Assembly: GCF_022479115.1 (NCBI RefSeq)
Contig: NZ_CP092497.1
Span: 1,488,001 to 1,552,000, forward strand
Source of the DNA: Amycolatopsis sp. EV170708-02-1
GTDB lineage: Bacteria > Actinomycetota > Actinomycetes > Mycobacteriales > Pseudonocardiaceae
Reading direction: 5' to 3'
DNA length: 64,000 nucleotides
Positions within the stretch are counted from its first letter, which is position 1. Every line of letters begins with the position of its first letter. This document shows, piece after piece, positions 8,835-16,718 of this stretch. The notes under the pieces were generated by a model. It saw only the letters and a list, made by a program, of their open reading frames with translations. It did not search any database and was not told the origin of the DNA. A program made the translations under genes and the position numbers.

Positions 8835-8847
8835 TTCGACCATCGAA
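8835..8847. promoter_or_regulatory. Candidate MarR operator (TTCGA-N3-TCGAA)
   Basis: A perfect 5-bp inverted repeat TTCGA/TCGAA with a 3-bp spacer lies midway between the divergent MMPL and MarR starts. A further TTCGA half-site occurs 18 bases to the left. Location and size suit a MarR dimer; binding is inferred. Confidence 0.4.
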
Positions 8848-8896
8848 ATAGTAGAGTGGTCACCCGGACGGGGCAACGTGAGGGGAGTTACCCGAC

Positions 8897-9370
8897 ATGG
8901 CTGAGGACGTCGAGCCGGTCACGGACGATCTGCTCGTTCTCCTGTTGCGGCAGTTGACCGTCGAGTCGGACCGGTTCGCGGAAATGTTCGGAGAGGCACA
9001 CGGCCTGCACCGGACCGACCTCAACGCGCTCGCGGTGATCATGGACGCCGCCAGGATGGGGACCCCGATGAGCCCGAGCGCGCTCGCGAACGCGTTGCAC
9101 CTGAGCGCGTCGGCGACGACGGCGGTGCTGGACCGGCTGGAGCGGGCCGGGCATCTCCACCGGGACCGGAGCGCGACCGACCGGCGCAAGGTCGAGTTGC
9201 GGATGCACGAGAAGGCGCGCGAGATCGGCGCCGAGTTCTTCCTGCCCCTCGGCGAGCGCTACGCCGAGGCGTGGCGGGAGATGGAGGAGGACGAGCGGCG
9301 GACGGTCGTCCGGTTCCTCCGGAGCACGATCGCCGCCACCGTCGAAGTGCGCGGCCGCCTGGCACCGTGA
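8897..9370 (+). CDS. MarR-family transcriptional regulator
   Basis: A 157-residue winged-helix regulator. The MarR core is clear: recognition helix region SPSALANALHLSASATTAVLDRLERAGHL (read here as two adjoining segments), then the wing DRRKVELRM. It lies head-to-head with the MMPL transporter across 106 bp and probably represses both genes until a hydrophobic or phenolic ligand binds. A GGGAG precedes the ATG. The SDR-DUF2867 gene starts 12 bases after its stop, so the two may be co-transcribed. Confidence 0.88.
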   Translation: MAEDVEPVTDDLLVLLLRQLTVESDRFAEMFGEAHGLHRTDLNALAVIMDAARMGTPMSPSALANALHLSASATTAVLDRLERAGHLHRDRSATDRRKVELRMHEKAREIGAEFFLPLGERYAEAWREMEEDERRTVVRFLRSTIAATVEVRGRLAP

Positions 9371-9382
9371 ACACTCGGGACC

Positions 9383-10846
9383 ATGCGATGTGTGGTGCTC
9401 GGAGCGACGGGCTATGTCGGCGGACGGCTGGTTCCCCAGCTGCTCGAAGCGGGTCACGAGGTCCGCGTCGTGGCCCGTTCGCCGGAGAAGGTCGCCGAGG
9501 AGCCGTGGCGTGACCGTGTCGAGGTCGAACGCGGCGACGTCACGGATCCGTCCTCGATCGAGACGGCGCTGACCGGCTGCGAGGTCGTCTACTACCTCGT
9601 GCATTCGTTGTCGCGCAAGGACTTCGTCGACGTCGACCGCGAAGGGGCGAAGACGGTCGCCGAGGCGGCGAAGACTGCGGGCGCGCGGCGGCTGGTGTAC
9701 CTGGGCGGCATCGTGCCGGACGACGAGGAGTTGTCGCCGCATCTGGCGTCGCGCGCCGAAGTGGGCCGGGTCCTGCTGGACTCCGGGGTGCCCGCGATCG
9801 TCCTGCAGGCCGCGGTGATCATCGGTTCCGGCTCGGCGAGTTTCGAGATGCTGCGCTACCTGACGGAGCGGCTGCCGGCGATGGTCACCCCGCGCTGGGT
9901 GCGCAACCGCATCCAGCCGGTCGCGATCCGGGACGTGCTGCACTACCTCGTGCACGCCGCGGAACTGCCGTCCGAAGTGAACGGTGCCTTCGACATCGGC
10001 GGGCCCGACGTGCTGACCTATCTGGACATGATGCGCCGCTATGCCGTCGTGGCGGGCCTGCCGCGGCGTGCCGTCGTACCCGTGCCCGTGCTGACGCCGT
10101 GGTTGTCCGCGCAGTGGGTCAACCTGGTCACGCCGGTGCCGAAGGCGATCGCGGTGCCGCTGATCGAATCGCTGGTGCACGAGGTCGTCTGTCACGACCA
10201 CGCGATCGCCGAGCACATCCCCGACCCGGAGGCGGGGCTGACGCACTACGAGCACGCCGTCGAACTGGCGCTGTCCCGGATCCGCAACGCCGACGTGCCG
10301 ACCCGCTGGTCGGACGCGTCGGTCGACGCGGCTCCCTCGGATCCGCTGCCGAGCGATCCGGACTGGGCGGGCGGGACCGTCTACGAGGACAAGCGCGAGC
10401 AGCGGACGGACGCCTCACCGGAGGCGCTGTGGGACGTCATCGAGTCCATCGGCGGGGAGCACGGGTGGTATTCGTTCCCGCTGGCCTGGTCGGTCCGCGG
10501 CTGGGCCGACCGGCTCGTCGGCGGCGTCGGGTTGCGGCGCGGCAGACGGGATCCGCGACGCCTGCATCTCGGCGAGGCGCTGGACTGGTGGCGCGTCGAA
10601 TACCTCGACCGGCCGCGGCTGCTGCGGTTGCGGGCGGAGATGAAGCTGCCGGGGCGCGCCTGGCTCGAACTCGGTGTCGAGTCCGATGAGGACGGCCGGA
10701 CGATCTACCGGCAGCGCGCGGTGTTCGAGCCGCACGGGCTTGCCGGGCACGCGTACTGGAAGGGGATCGCGCCGTTCCACGGTGTCGTCTTCGGCGGCAT
10801 GGTCCGCAACATCACCGGTGCGGCGGCCGGTGCGCTCGAGAGCTGA
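9383..10846 (+). CDS. NAD(P)-binding SDR fused to DUF2867
   Basis: A 487-residue two-domain protein. Residues 1 to about 300 form an atypical short-chain dehydrogenase with the nucleotide motif GATGYVGGRL; the segment VVYYLVHSL takes the usual catalytic area, and a YxxxK pair is not evident. Residues about 330-487 form a DUF2867/SRPBCC-like domain (from EQRTDASPEALWDVI to GLAGHAYWKGIAPFH). This architecture is common in actinobacteria and is thought to bind or reduce a hydrophobic ligand, but the reaction is not established. It follows marR by 12 bases and ends at a hairpin that also faces the converging LacI gene. Confidence 0.85.
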   Translation: MRCVVLGATGYVGGRLVPQLLEAGHEVRVVARSPEKVAEEPWRDRVEVERGDVTDPSSIETALTGCEVVYYLVHSLSRKDFVDVDREGAKTVAEAAKTAGARRLVYLGGIVPDDEELSPHLASRAEVGRVLLDSGVPAIVLQAAVIIGSGSASFEMLRYLTERLPAMVTPRWVRNRIQPVAIRDVLHYLVHAAELPSEVNGAFDIGGPDVLTYLDMMRRYAVVAGLPRRAVVPVPVLTPWLSAQWVNLVTPVPKAIAVPLIESLVHEVVCHDHAIAEHIPDPEAGLTHYEHAVELALSRIRNADVPTRWSDASVDAAPSDPLPSDPDWAGGTVYEDKREQRTDASPEALWDVIESIGGEHGWYSFPLAWSVRGWADRLVGGVGLRRGRRDPRRLHLGEALDWWRVEYLDRPRLLRLRAEMKLPGRAWLELGVESDEDGRTIYRQRAVFEPHGLAGHAYWKGIAPFHGVVFGGMVRNITGAAAGALES

Positions 10847-10882
10847 AGGGGACTTTCCCCTCGTTACACGCGGCGAAGGGCG

Positions 10883-10909
10883 CTTTCCCCGCATCGCATG
10901 CGGGGAAGG
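10883..10909. terminator. Bidirectional hairpin terminator
   Basis: TTCCCCGCAT and ATGCGGGGAA form a perfect 10-bp stem with loop CGC, extended by one wobble and one more pair. It sits between the converging SDR and LacI genes. An imperfect outer pairing of TGAAGGGG (10844) with CCCTTTCA (10911) encloses it. Confidence 0.6.
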
Positions 10910-10915
10910 GCCCTT

Positions 10916-11941
10916 TCAGCCCTGGCCGCGAGCCGGGGGCGCGGTGCTGGAGCGGACGACGAGTTCGGTCGGGACGCTGATCGCCTCCGCCGCCCCCTCC
11001 TCGGACATCCCGGCCAGAAGTGCCGCGACGGCCCGCTTCCCGACCTCGTCGAACGACTGCCGGACCGTGGTGAGCGGCGGCCAGAAGTGGGCGGCCTCGT
11101 CCATGTCGTCGAAGCCGACGACGCTCACCTCGCCCGGAACGGACCGGCCCTTCTCATGGAGCGCTCGCAGCAGCCCGAGCGCCATCTGGTCGTTGGCGAC
11201 GAAGACGGCGGTGACCGTGGGATCGCCCGCCAGCCGGACGCCGTGTTCGTACCCGGAGCGCGAAGACCAGTCGCCGGTGAGCGGCGGCGGCACCTCCCGC
11301 CCCGCGTCTTCGAGCGTCTCCTGCCACGATTTCCGGCGGCGTTCGGCCGCGTAGGACTCGGGCGGCCCGGCCACGTGCCAGACGGTCTCGTGGCCGAGGT
11401 CGAGGAGATGCCTGGTCGCGGCGATGGCGCCGGAGGCCTGGTCGAAGTCGACCACGGGATGGTCGCGCCGCCCGCCCGCGTCGATGACGACGACCGGGAG
11501 CCCGTGGGGCAGTTCGATCTCGCTCTGGTCCAGTTCGTGTTGCTCGATCAGGATGATGACGCCGTCGACGGCCTGTTCGTCCAGCCTGCTGAAGGCCCCC
11601 GACACCTCGCCTTGGGACGGCCTGGACACCGGCATGAGGACGATCGAGAACCCTTCGCGGGCCGCGGCGGAGGCGACGGCGTCGAGGGTCCGGCTGTTGC
11701 CGAACGTCGAGAGCGCGGAGATGATCACGCCGATACTGCGGAAGCGGCCGTTGCGCAGCGCGCGGGCGGCGCTGTTGGGCCGGTAGCCCACCCGGCGCAT
11801 GGCGGCGAGCACTCGCTCGCGCGTCGCCTCGTCGACGTTCGACCTGCCGTTCGCGACGCGGGAGACGGTCTGGCCGGACACGCCGGCTTCCCTGGCGACG
11901 TCGGCCATCGAGGGCCCGCGGCCGCTTCTGGATATGTTCAC
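10916..11941 (-). CDS. LacI-family repressor of the arabinoside operon
   Basis: A 341-residue LacI/GalR regulator. The N-terminal helix-turn-helix and hinge are plain (MADVAREAGVSGQTVSRVAN and YRPNSAARALR), followed by a periplasmic-binding-protein-like sensor domain. The GTG at 11941 is used because it gives the short tail usual before the HTH; an ATG at 11908 (330 residues) is possible and neither has a well-spaced ribosome site. It is divergent from the sugar ABC/GH51/GH35 operon. Two LacI-type dyads lie in the shared region, one on its own start, implying autorepression and repression of the transport operon until a sugar such as arabinose or an arabino-oligosaccharide binds. Confidence 0.88.
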   Translation of the reverse strand: MNISRSGRGPSMADVAREAGVSGQTVSRVANGRSNVDEATRERVLAAMRRVGYRPNSAARALRNGRFRSIGVIISALSTFGNSRTLDAVASAAAREGFSIVLMPVSRPSQGEVSGAFSRLDEQAVDGVIILIEQHELDQSEIELPHGLPVVVIDAGGRRDHPVVDFDQASGAIAATRHLLDLGHETVWHVAGPPESYAAERRRKSWQETLEDAGREVPPPLTGDWSSRSGYEHGVRLAGDPTVTAVFVANDQMALGLLRALHEKGRSVPGEVSVVGFDDMDEAAHFWPPLTTVRQSFDEVGKRAVAALLAGMSEEGAAEAISVPTELVVRSSTAPPARGQG

Positions 11942-11948
11942 GTCAACA
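11935..11948. promoter_or_regulatory. LacI operator 1
   Basis: TGTTCACGTCAACA is a 14-bp dyad (TGTT-N-ACGT-N-AACA) of the type bound by LacI proteins. It covers the GTG start used for the lacI gene, so a bound repressor would limit its own synthesis. Confidence 0.55.
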
Positions 11949-11967
11949 CGATAGCCTCCGCCGGTCT

Positions 11968-11985
11968 GATGTTGACGTAAACATC
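11968..11985. promoter_or_regulatory. LacI operator 2
   Basis: GATGTTGACGTAAACATC is an 18-bp dyad with the same ACGT core, 41 bp upstream of the first permease start. The two operator centres are about 35 bp apart, suited to cooperative binding. Confidence 0.6.
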
Positions 11986-12025
11986 TCGCGAGCCGTGCCT
12001 TTCGCTCGGAGAATCCGGAGGGACG

Positions 12026-12955
12026 ATGACGTCCACAGCGGTCGCGCCCACGCCGGCGCCGCCCCGCCGTGCGGCCACCGCGCGCCGCGCCCGCCGCGAC
12101 TGGCGAGGCTGGCTCTTCGTCGCCCCGTTCATGCTGGTGTTCGCGCTGACTTTCCTGGCCCCGATCGGCTACGCGTTCGTCCTGAGCCTGTTCCGCGAAC
12201 AGGCCTTCTTCGGGGGCACGACGTTCGTCGGGGTGGACAACTACGCGCAGGTGCTCGCCGACCCGAAGTTCTGGGACTCCTTCCAGCGGGTGCTGGTGTT
12301 CCTCGCCGTGCAGGTGCCGATCATGCTGGTGCTCGCGCTGATCGCGGCGCTGGCGATCGACAGCGCCAGGCTGCACGCCGCCGGCTTCTTCCGGGTCGTG
12401 ATCTTCCTGCCCTACGCCGTCCCCGCCGTGGTCGCCGCGCTGATGTGGGGCTTCCTCTACGGCGACCACTTCGGGCTGGCCGCCGACCTGAACCACCTGC
12501 TCGGTCGCGACGTGGTGAAACCGTTGTCGGACAACTGGATGCTCGCTTCCATCGGCAACGTCGTCACCTGGGAGTTCGCCGGGTACAACATGCTCATCTT
12601 CTATTCCGCGCTGAAGGTGATCCCCAAGGAACAGTTCGAGGCCGCGGCGATCGACGGCGCCGGCGCCTTCCGCACCATCCTGAGCGTGAAGCTGCCCGCC
12701 CTGCGCGGGGCGATCGTCATCGCCACGATCTTCTCGATCATCGGCAGTTTCCAGCTGTTCAACGAGCCGAACATCATGCGCACCCTGGCGCCCAACGTGA
12801 TCGGCACCTTCTACACGCCGAACATGTACGCCTACAACCTTTCCTTCGGCGCACAGCAGTACAACTACTCCGCCACCGTGGCGATCGTGATGGGTGTCAT
12901 CACCGCGATCATCGCCTATGTCGTGCAGCTGCGCGGATCCCGGAAGGGGATGTGA
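12026..12955 (+). CDS. Sugar ABC transporter permease 1
   Basis: A 309-residue MalF-type inner-membrane permease of the CUT1 family. There are six predicted helices after a basic N-terminal tail, and the EAA loop that contacts the ATPase reads EAAAIDGAGAFRTILSVKLP. A GGAGGG ribosome site lies just before the ATG. It is the first gene of the LacI-controlled operon. No ATPase gene is present; actinobacterial CUT1 systems usually share the MsiK ATPase encoded elsewhere. With the GH51 and GH35 genes downstream, arabino- or galacto-oligosaccharides are the likely cargo. Confidence 0.9.
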   Translation: MTSTAVAPTPAPPRRAATARRARRDWRGWLFVAPFMLVFALTFLAPIGYAFVLSLFREQAFFGGTTFVGVDNYAQVLADPKFWDSFQRVLVFLAVQVPIMLVLALIAALAIDSARLHAAGFFRVVIFLPYAVPAVVAALMWGFLYGDHFGLAADLNHLLGRDVVKPLSDNWMLASIGNVVTWEFAGYNMLIFYSALKVIPKEQFEAAAIDGAGAFRTILSVKLPALRGAIVIATIFSIIGSFQLFNEPNIMRTLAPNVIGTFYTPNMYAYNLSFGAQQYNYSATVAIVMGVITAIIAYVVQLRGSRKGM

Positions 12956-13818
12956 TGGCGACGTTCTCGGTGACCCGGCCACGGAAGTCGCGTGTCCTCA
13001 CCGCCGTCATGGCGCTGTACCTGATCTACACGCTCGTGCCGTTGGTGTGGCTGGTGATCAACGCGACCAAGACACAGCCCGCCCTGTTCACCACGTCGGG
13101 GCTGGCGTTCGGCGGGCCGTTCGCGTTGTTCGACAACATCGGCGAGACCTTCACCTACGACAACGGGATCTTCCTGCGCTGGCTGGGGAACACGCTGCTC
13201 TACGTCGTCGCGGGCGCCGGGGGAGCGACGATCCTCGCCACCGCGGCCGGGTACGGCCTGGCGAAGTACCGCTTTCCCGGCCGTCGTGCGGTGTTCGCGG
13301 TCGTGCTCGGCGCGGTCGCGGTCCCCGGCACGGCGCTCGCGGTGCCGACGTTCCTGATGTTCAGCGAACTCGGCCTCACCAACACGCCGCTGGCGATCAT
13401 CATCCCGTCGCTCATCAGCCCGTTCGGCCTGTACCTGATCTGGGTGTACGCCTCGGACGCGATCCCCGACGAGCTGCTGGAGGCGGCGCGGATCGACGGC
13501 GCGGGGGAGATCCGGATCTTCCTCACCGTGACGCTGCGCCAGCTGGCGCCGGGGATCGTCACGGTGGCCTTGTTCACCGTGGTGTCCACTTGGAACAACT
13601 ATTTCCTGCCGCTGATCATGCTCAGCGAGCCGAAGTGGTATCCGCTCACCGTCGGGCTCAACCAATGGAGCGCGCAGGCCTCCGGGGCCGGCGCCCAGCC
13701 GGTCTACCACCTGGTGCTGACCGGCTCACTGCTCACCATCGTCCCGCTCGTCATCGCCTTCCTGCTGATGCAGCGCTACTGGCAGTCCGGCCTGAGCGCG
13801 GGCAGCGTCAAGCAATGA
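12955..13818 (+). CDS. Sugar ABC transporter permease 2
   Basis: A 287-residue MalG-type permease, partner of the preceding protein. Six membrane helices and an EAA loop (LEAARIDGAGEIRIFLTVTL) are visible. The ATG overlaps the upstream stop as TGATG, so the two permeases should be made in equal amounts. A GTG three bases earlier is possible but less likely. Its stop is followed by the lipoprotein gene after 23 bases. Confidence 0.9.
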   Translation: MATFSVTRPRKSRVLTAVMALYLIYTLVPLVWLVINATKTQPALFTTSGLAFGGPFALFDNIGETFTYDNGIFLRWLGNTLLYVVAGAGGATILATAAGYGLAKYRFPGRRAVFAVVLGAVAVPGTALAVPTFLMFSELGLTNTPLAIIIPSLISPFGLYLIWVYASDAIPDELLEAARIDGAGEIRIFLTVTLRQLAPGIVTVALFTVVSTWNNYFLPLIMLSEPKWYPLTVGLNQWSAQASGAGAQPVYHLVLTGSLLTIVPLVIAFLLMQRYWQSGLSAGSVKQ

Positions 13819-13841
13819 ACACCGTCCCGAAAGGACATTCG

Positions 13842-15170
13842 ATGTCGCGAATCCACAGACGCGTCAAGGCCGCCGTCGCCGTCACATTGGCCGCGGCACT
13901 GGCCGTCGGCTGTTCGTCCGGCTCGGACGGCCCGGCCGCCGGGTCACAGGACTCGGTCGACGCCGCGCTCAAGGCCGGCGGCACGATCACCTACTGGAGC
14001 TGGACGCCGTCCGCGAAGGACCAGGTCGCCGCGTTCGAGAAGGAGTTCCCGAACGTCAAGGTCAACTACGTCAACGCCGGTACCAACAAGGAGCAGTACA
14101 CCAAGCTGCAGAACGCCATCAAGGCGGGCTCCGGGGCGCCGGACGTCGCGCAGATCGAGTACTACGCGTTGCCACAGTTCGCGCTGACCGACTCGCTGGC
14201 CAATCTCGACCAGTACGGTTTCGGGGCCTTCGAAAAGGACTACGCGCCTTCGACCTGGTCCAGCGTCCGGGTGAATAACGGCCTATACGGCCTCCCGCAG
14301 GACTCCGGCCCGATGGCGCTGTTCTACAACAAAGAAGTCTTCGACGCCCACGGTATCGCCGTGCCGAAGACCTGGGACGAGTACGTCGCCGCGGCGAAGA
14401 AGCTGCACACGGCCGACCCCGGCAAGTACCTCACCTCCGACACCGGCGATCCCGGCTTCGCCACCAGCATGATCTGGCAGGCGGGCGGGAAACCGTTCAC
14501 CTCCGACGGCCGGAACGTCAAGGTCGACCTGGCCGACGCGGGCACCAAGAAGTGGACCGCCACCTGGAACCAGCTGGTCGAAGGCAAACTCCTCGCCCCG
14601 ATCAAGGAGTGGTCCGACGACTGGTTCCGCGCGCTCGGCGACGGCACCATCGCGTCGCTGGTCACCGGTGCCTGGATGCCGGGCAACTTCAAATCCTCGG
14701 TCCCCGGCGGCGCGGGCAAATGGGCGGTGGCGCCGATGCCCACCTACGACGGGCAGCCGGTCACCGCGGAGAACGGCGGCAGCACGCAGTCGGTGCTGAA
14801 GCAGAGCGGCAACCCGGCCCTGGCGGCGGCGTTCGTCCGCTGGCTCAACCACGGCAACGGGGTCAAGCCGTTCATCGCCAGCGGTGGGTTCCCGGCGACG
14901 ACGGCCGACCTGAACTCGCCCGCCTTCCTCGATCAGGCCGATCCCTACTTCGGCGGCCAGAAGATCAACCAGGTGCTCAACGACGCGTCGAAGAACGTCG
15001 CGAAGGGCTGGAGCTACCTGCCGTATCAGACCTACGCCAACAGTGTTTTCAGTGACACCGTCGGCAAGGCCTACCTCGGCGGCACCTCGCTCGACGCCGG
15101 ACTGAACGCCTGGCAACAGGCGATCGTCGACTACGGCAACCAGCAGGGCTTCACCGTCAGCGCGGGGTGA
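13842..15170 (+). CDS. Sugar-binding lipoprotein of the ABC transporter
   Basis: A 442-residue extracellular solute-binding protein of family 1. The signal peptide ends in the lipobox AVGC, so Cys24 would be lipid-anchored to the outer face of the membrane. The mature part has the CUT1 pattern (GTITYWSWTPS, then the PDVAQIEYYALPQFA segment). I chose the ATG at 13842, which has AAAGGA seven bases upstream; an earlier ATG at 13815 would add an odd leader before the signal peptide. It delivers its sugar to the two upstream permeases. Binding-protein-last order is less usual than first. Confidence 0.9.
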   Translation: MSRIHRRVKAAVAVTLAAALAVGCSSGSDGPAAGSQDSVDAALKAGGTITYWSWTPSAKDQVAAFEKEFPNVKVNYVNAGTNKEQYTKLQNAIKAGSGAPDVAQIEYYALPQFALTDSLANLDQYGFGAFEKDYAPSTWSSVRVNNGLYGLPQDSGPMALFYNKEVFDAHGIAVPKTWDEYVAAAKKLHTADPGKYLTSDTGDPGFATSMIWQAGGKPFTSDGRNVKVDLADAGTKKWTATWNQLVEGKLLAPIKEWSDDWFRALGDGTIASLVTGAWMPGNFKSSVPGGAGKWAVAPMPTYDGQPVTAENGGSTQSVLKQSGNPALAAAFVRWLNHGNGVKPFIASGGFPATTADLNSPAFLDQADPYFGGQKINQVLNDASKNVAKGWSYLPYQTYANSVFSDTVGKAYLGGTSLDAGLNAWQQAIVDYGNQQGFTVSAG

Positions 15171-15173
15171 GGC

Positions 15174-16718
15174 GTGGGCATCGAGATCGAAACCGACGTT
15201 TCCGACGTGATCGGACCGGTGCCGCGGCGGCTGTTCGGCTCGTTCGTCGAGCATATGGGCCGGTCCGTGTACACCGGGATCTTCGAACCAGGACACTCCA
15301 CTTCGGACGGCCAGGGCTTCCGCGGCGACGTCCTCGGGCTGGTCCGCGAGCTGGGCCCGTCCGTCGTCCGCTATCCCGGCGGGAACTTCGTTTCCGCGTA
15401 CCGCTGGGAGGACGGCGTCGGGCCGGTGGAAGACCGGCCCGTCCGGCTGGAGCCCGCGTGGCACAGCATCGAGTCGAATCGCTTCGGGCTGCACGAGTTC
15501 GCGGCGTGGGCGGAGGCCGCGGACGTCGAGGTGATGTACGCGGTCAACCTCGGCACCCGCGGCGTCCAGGAGGCCGCCGACGTCCTCGAGTACTGCAACC
15601 ATCCCGGCGGAACGGAACTGAGCGAGCGGCGGCGCGCGAACGGCGCCGACCGTCCGTTCGGCTTCCGCCTGTGGTGTCTCGGCAACGAGATGGACGGGCC
15701 GTGGCAGGTCGGCCACAAGACCGCGGACGAGTACGGCCGCCTGGCCGCCGAGACCGCGCGTCTCATGCGGATGATCGATCCCGGCGTCGAGCTCGTGGTC
15801 GCGGGGAGCTCGAACAGTGAGATGCCGACGTTCGGCGAGTGGGAGCGCACCGTCCTGAAGCACACGGCGGGGCTCGTGGACCACATCTCCCTGCACGCCT
15901 ACTACCAGGAACACGATGGCGACGTCGCCAGCTATCTCGCCAGCGCCGCCGCACTGGACGGCTACATCCGGACCGCCGGCGGGATCATCGACGACGTCCT
16001 GGCGAAGGCCGGGCTGGACAAGAAGATCGGCATCAGCGTCGACGAATGGAACGTCTGGGACCAGCGCCGCTGGAACGACTTTGAGCAGCAAGAACTGATC
16101 GACGGCGGCTGGCGCGAACATCCCCGGATCATCGAGGAGGACTACACCGTCACCGACGCGGTCGTCGTCGGCTCGCTGCTCGGCTCCCTACTGCGCAACG
16201 TCGACCGCGTCACGATGGCCAACCAGGCGCAGCTGGTGAACGTCATCGCGCCGATCCGGACCGAACCCGGTGGCCGCGTGTGGCGGCAGTCGACGTTCCA
16301 CCCGTTCAGCCTCACGTCGGCACTCGCCGGGGGGAACAGCCTCCGGCTCACCGTCACGGGCGACACCGTCCACACCGGACTCCACGGCCGCGTGGACGTC
16401 GTCGACGCGGCGGTGACCTTCGACGAAGACGGCCGCTGCGCCGTGTTCCTCACCAATCGCGCGACCGCGTCCGAGACCGGCGTGCGGTTGCGCATCCGCG
16501 GCGCGCGGCTGGCCCTCGCCGACACCTGGACCGTCGCGGTCCCCGACGGACACGACCGTCATCTCACGAATTCCGCCGACGCGGAACCGGTCCGGCCCGT
16601 CCCGCTACCCGGCGCGACCGCCGGGCACGACCCGGAAGGAACCACCATCACCGTCACCCTCCCACCCCTTTCCTGGACCGCGTTCCGGCTGACCTCGGAG
16701 GTGGTCGTGGATGCCTGA
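15174..16718 (+). CDS. abfA: GH51 alpha-L-arabinofuranosidase
   Basis: A 514-residue cytoplasmic glycoside hydrolase with no signal peptide. The GH51 acid/base is Glu172 in CLGNEMDGPW and the nucleophile is Glu291 in ISVDEWNVW. VRYPGGNFVSAYRWEDGVGP is the diagnostic barrel segment. It would remove terminal arabinofuranose from arabinan, arabinogalactan or arabinoxylan oligosaccharides after import. The GTG start is 3 bases after the binding-protein stop. The 3' end overlaps the beta-galactosidase start by 8 bases. Together the two enzymes fit arabinogalactan side-chain breakdown. Confidence 0.93.
   Translation: MGIEIETDVSDVIGPVPRRLFGSFVEHMGRSVYTGIFEPGHSTSDGQGFRGDVLGLVRELGPSVVRYPGGNFVSAYRWEDGVGPVEDRPVRLEPAWHSIESNRFGLHEFAAWAEAADVEVMYAVNLGTRGVQEAADVLEYCNHPGGTELSERRRANGADRPFGFRLWCLGNEMDGPWQVGHKTADEYGRLAAETARLMRMIDPGVELVVAGSSNSEMPTFGEWERTVLKHTAGLVDHISLHAYYQEHDGDVASYLASAAALDGYIRTAGGIIDDVLAKAGLDKKIGISVDEWNVWDQRRWNDFEQQELIDGGWREHPRIIEEDYTVTDAVVVGSLLGSLLRNVDRVTMANQAQLVNVIAPIRTEPGGRVWRQSTFHPFSLTSALAGGNSLRLTVTGDTVHTGLHGRVDVVDAAVTFDEDGRCAVFLTNRATASETGVRLRIRGARLALADTWTVAVPDGHDRHLTNSADAEPVRPVPLPGATAGHDPEGTTITVTLPPLSWTAFRLTSEVVVDA

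Noticed and set aside
11942..12982. N-terminal extension of the LacI frame over the permease gene
   Set aside because: It is antisense to the divergent permease and His/Asp/Glu/Arg-rich without any domain; the HTH start is near 11941.
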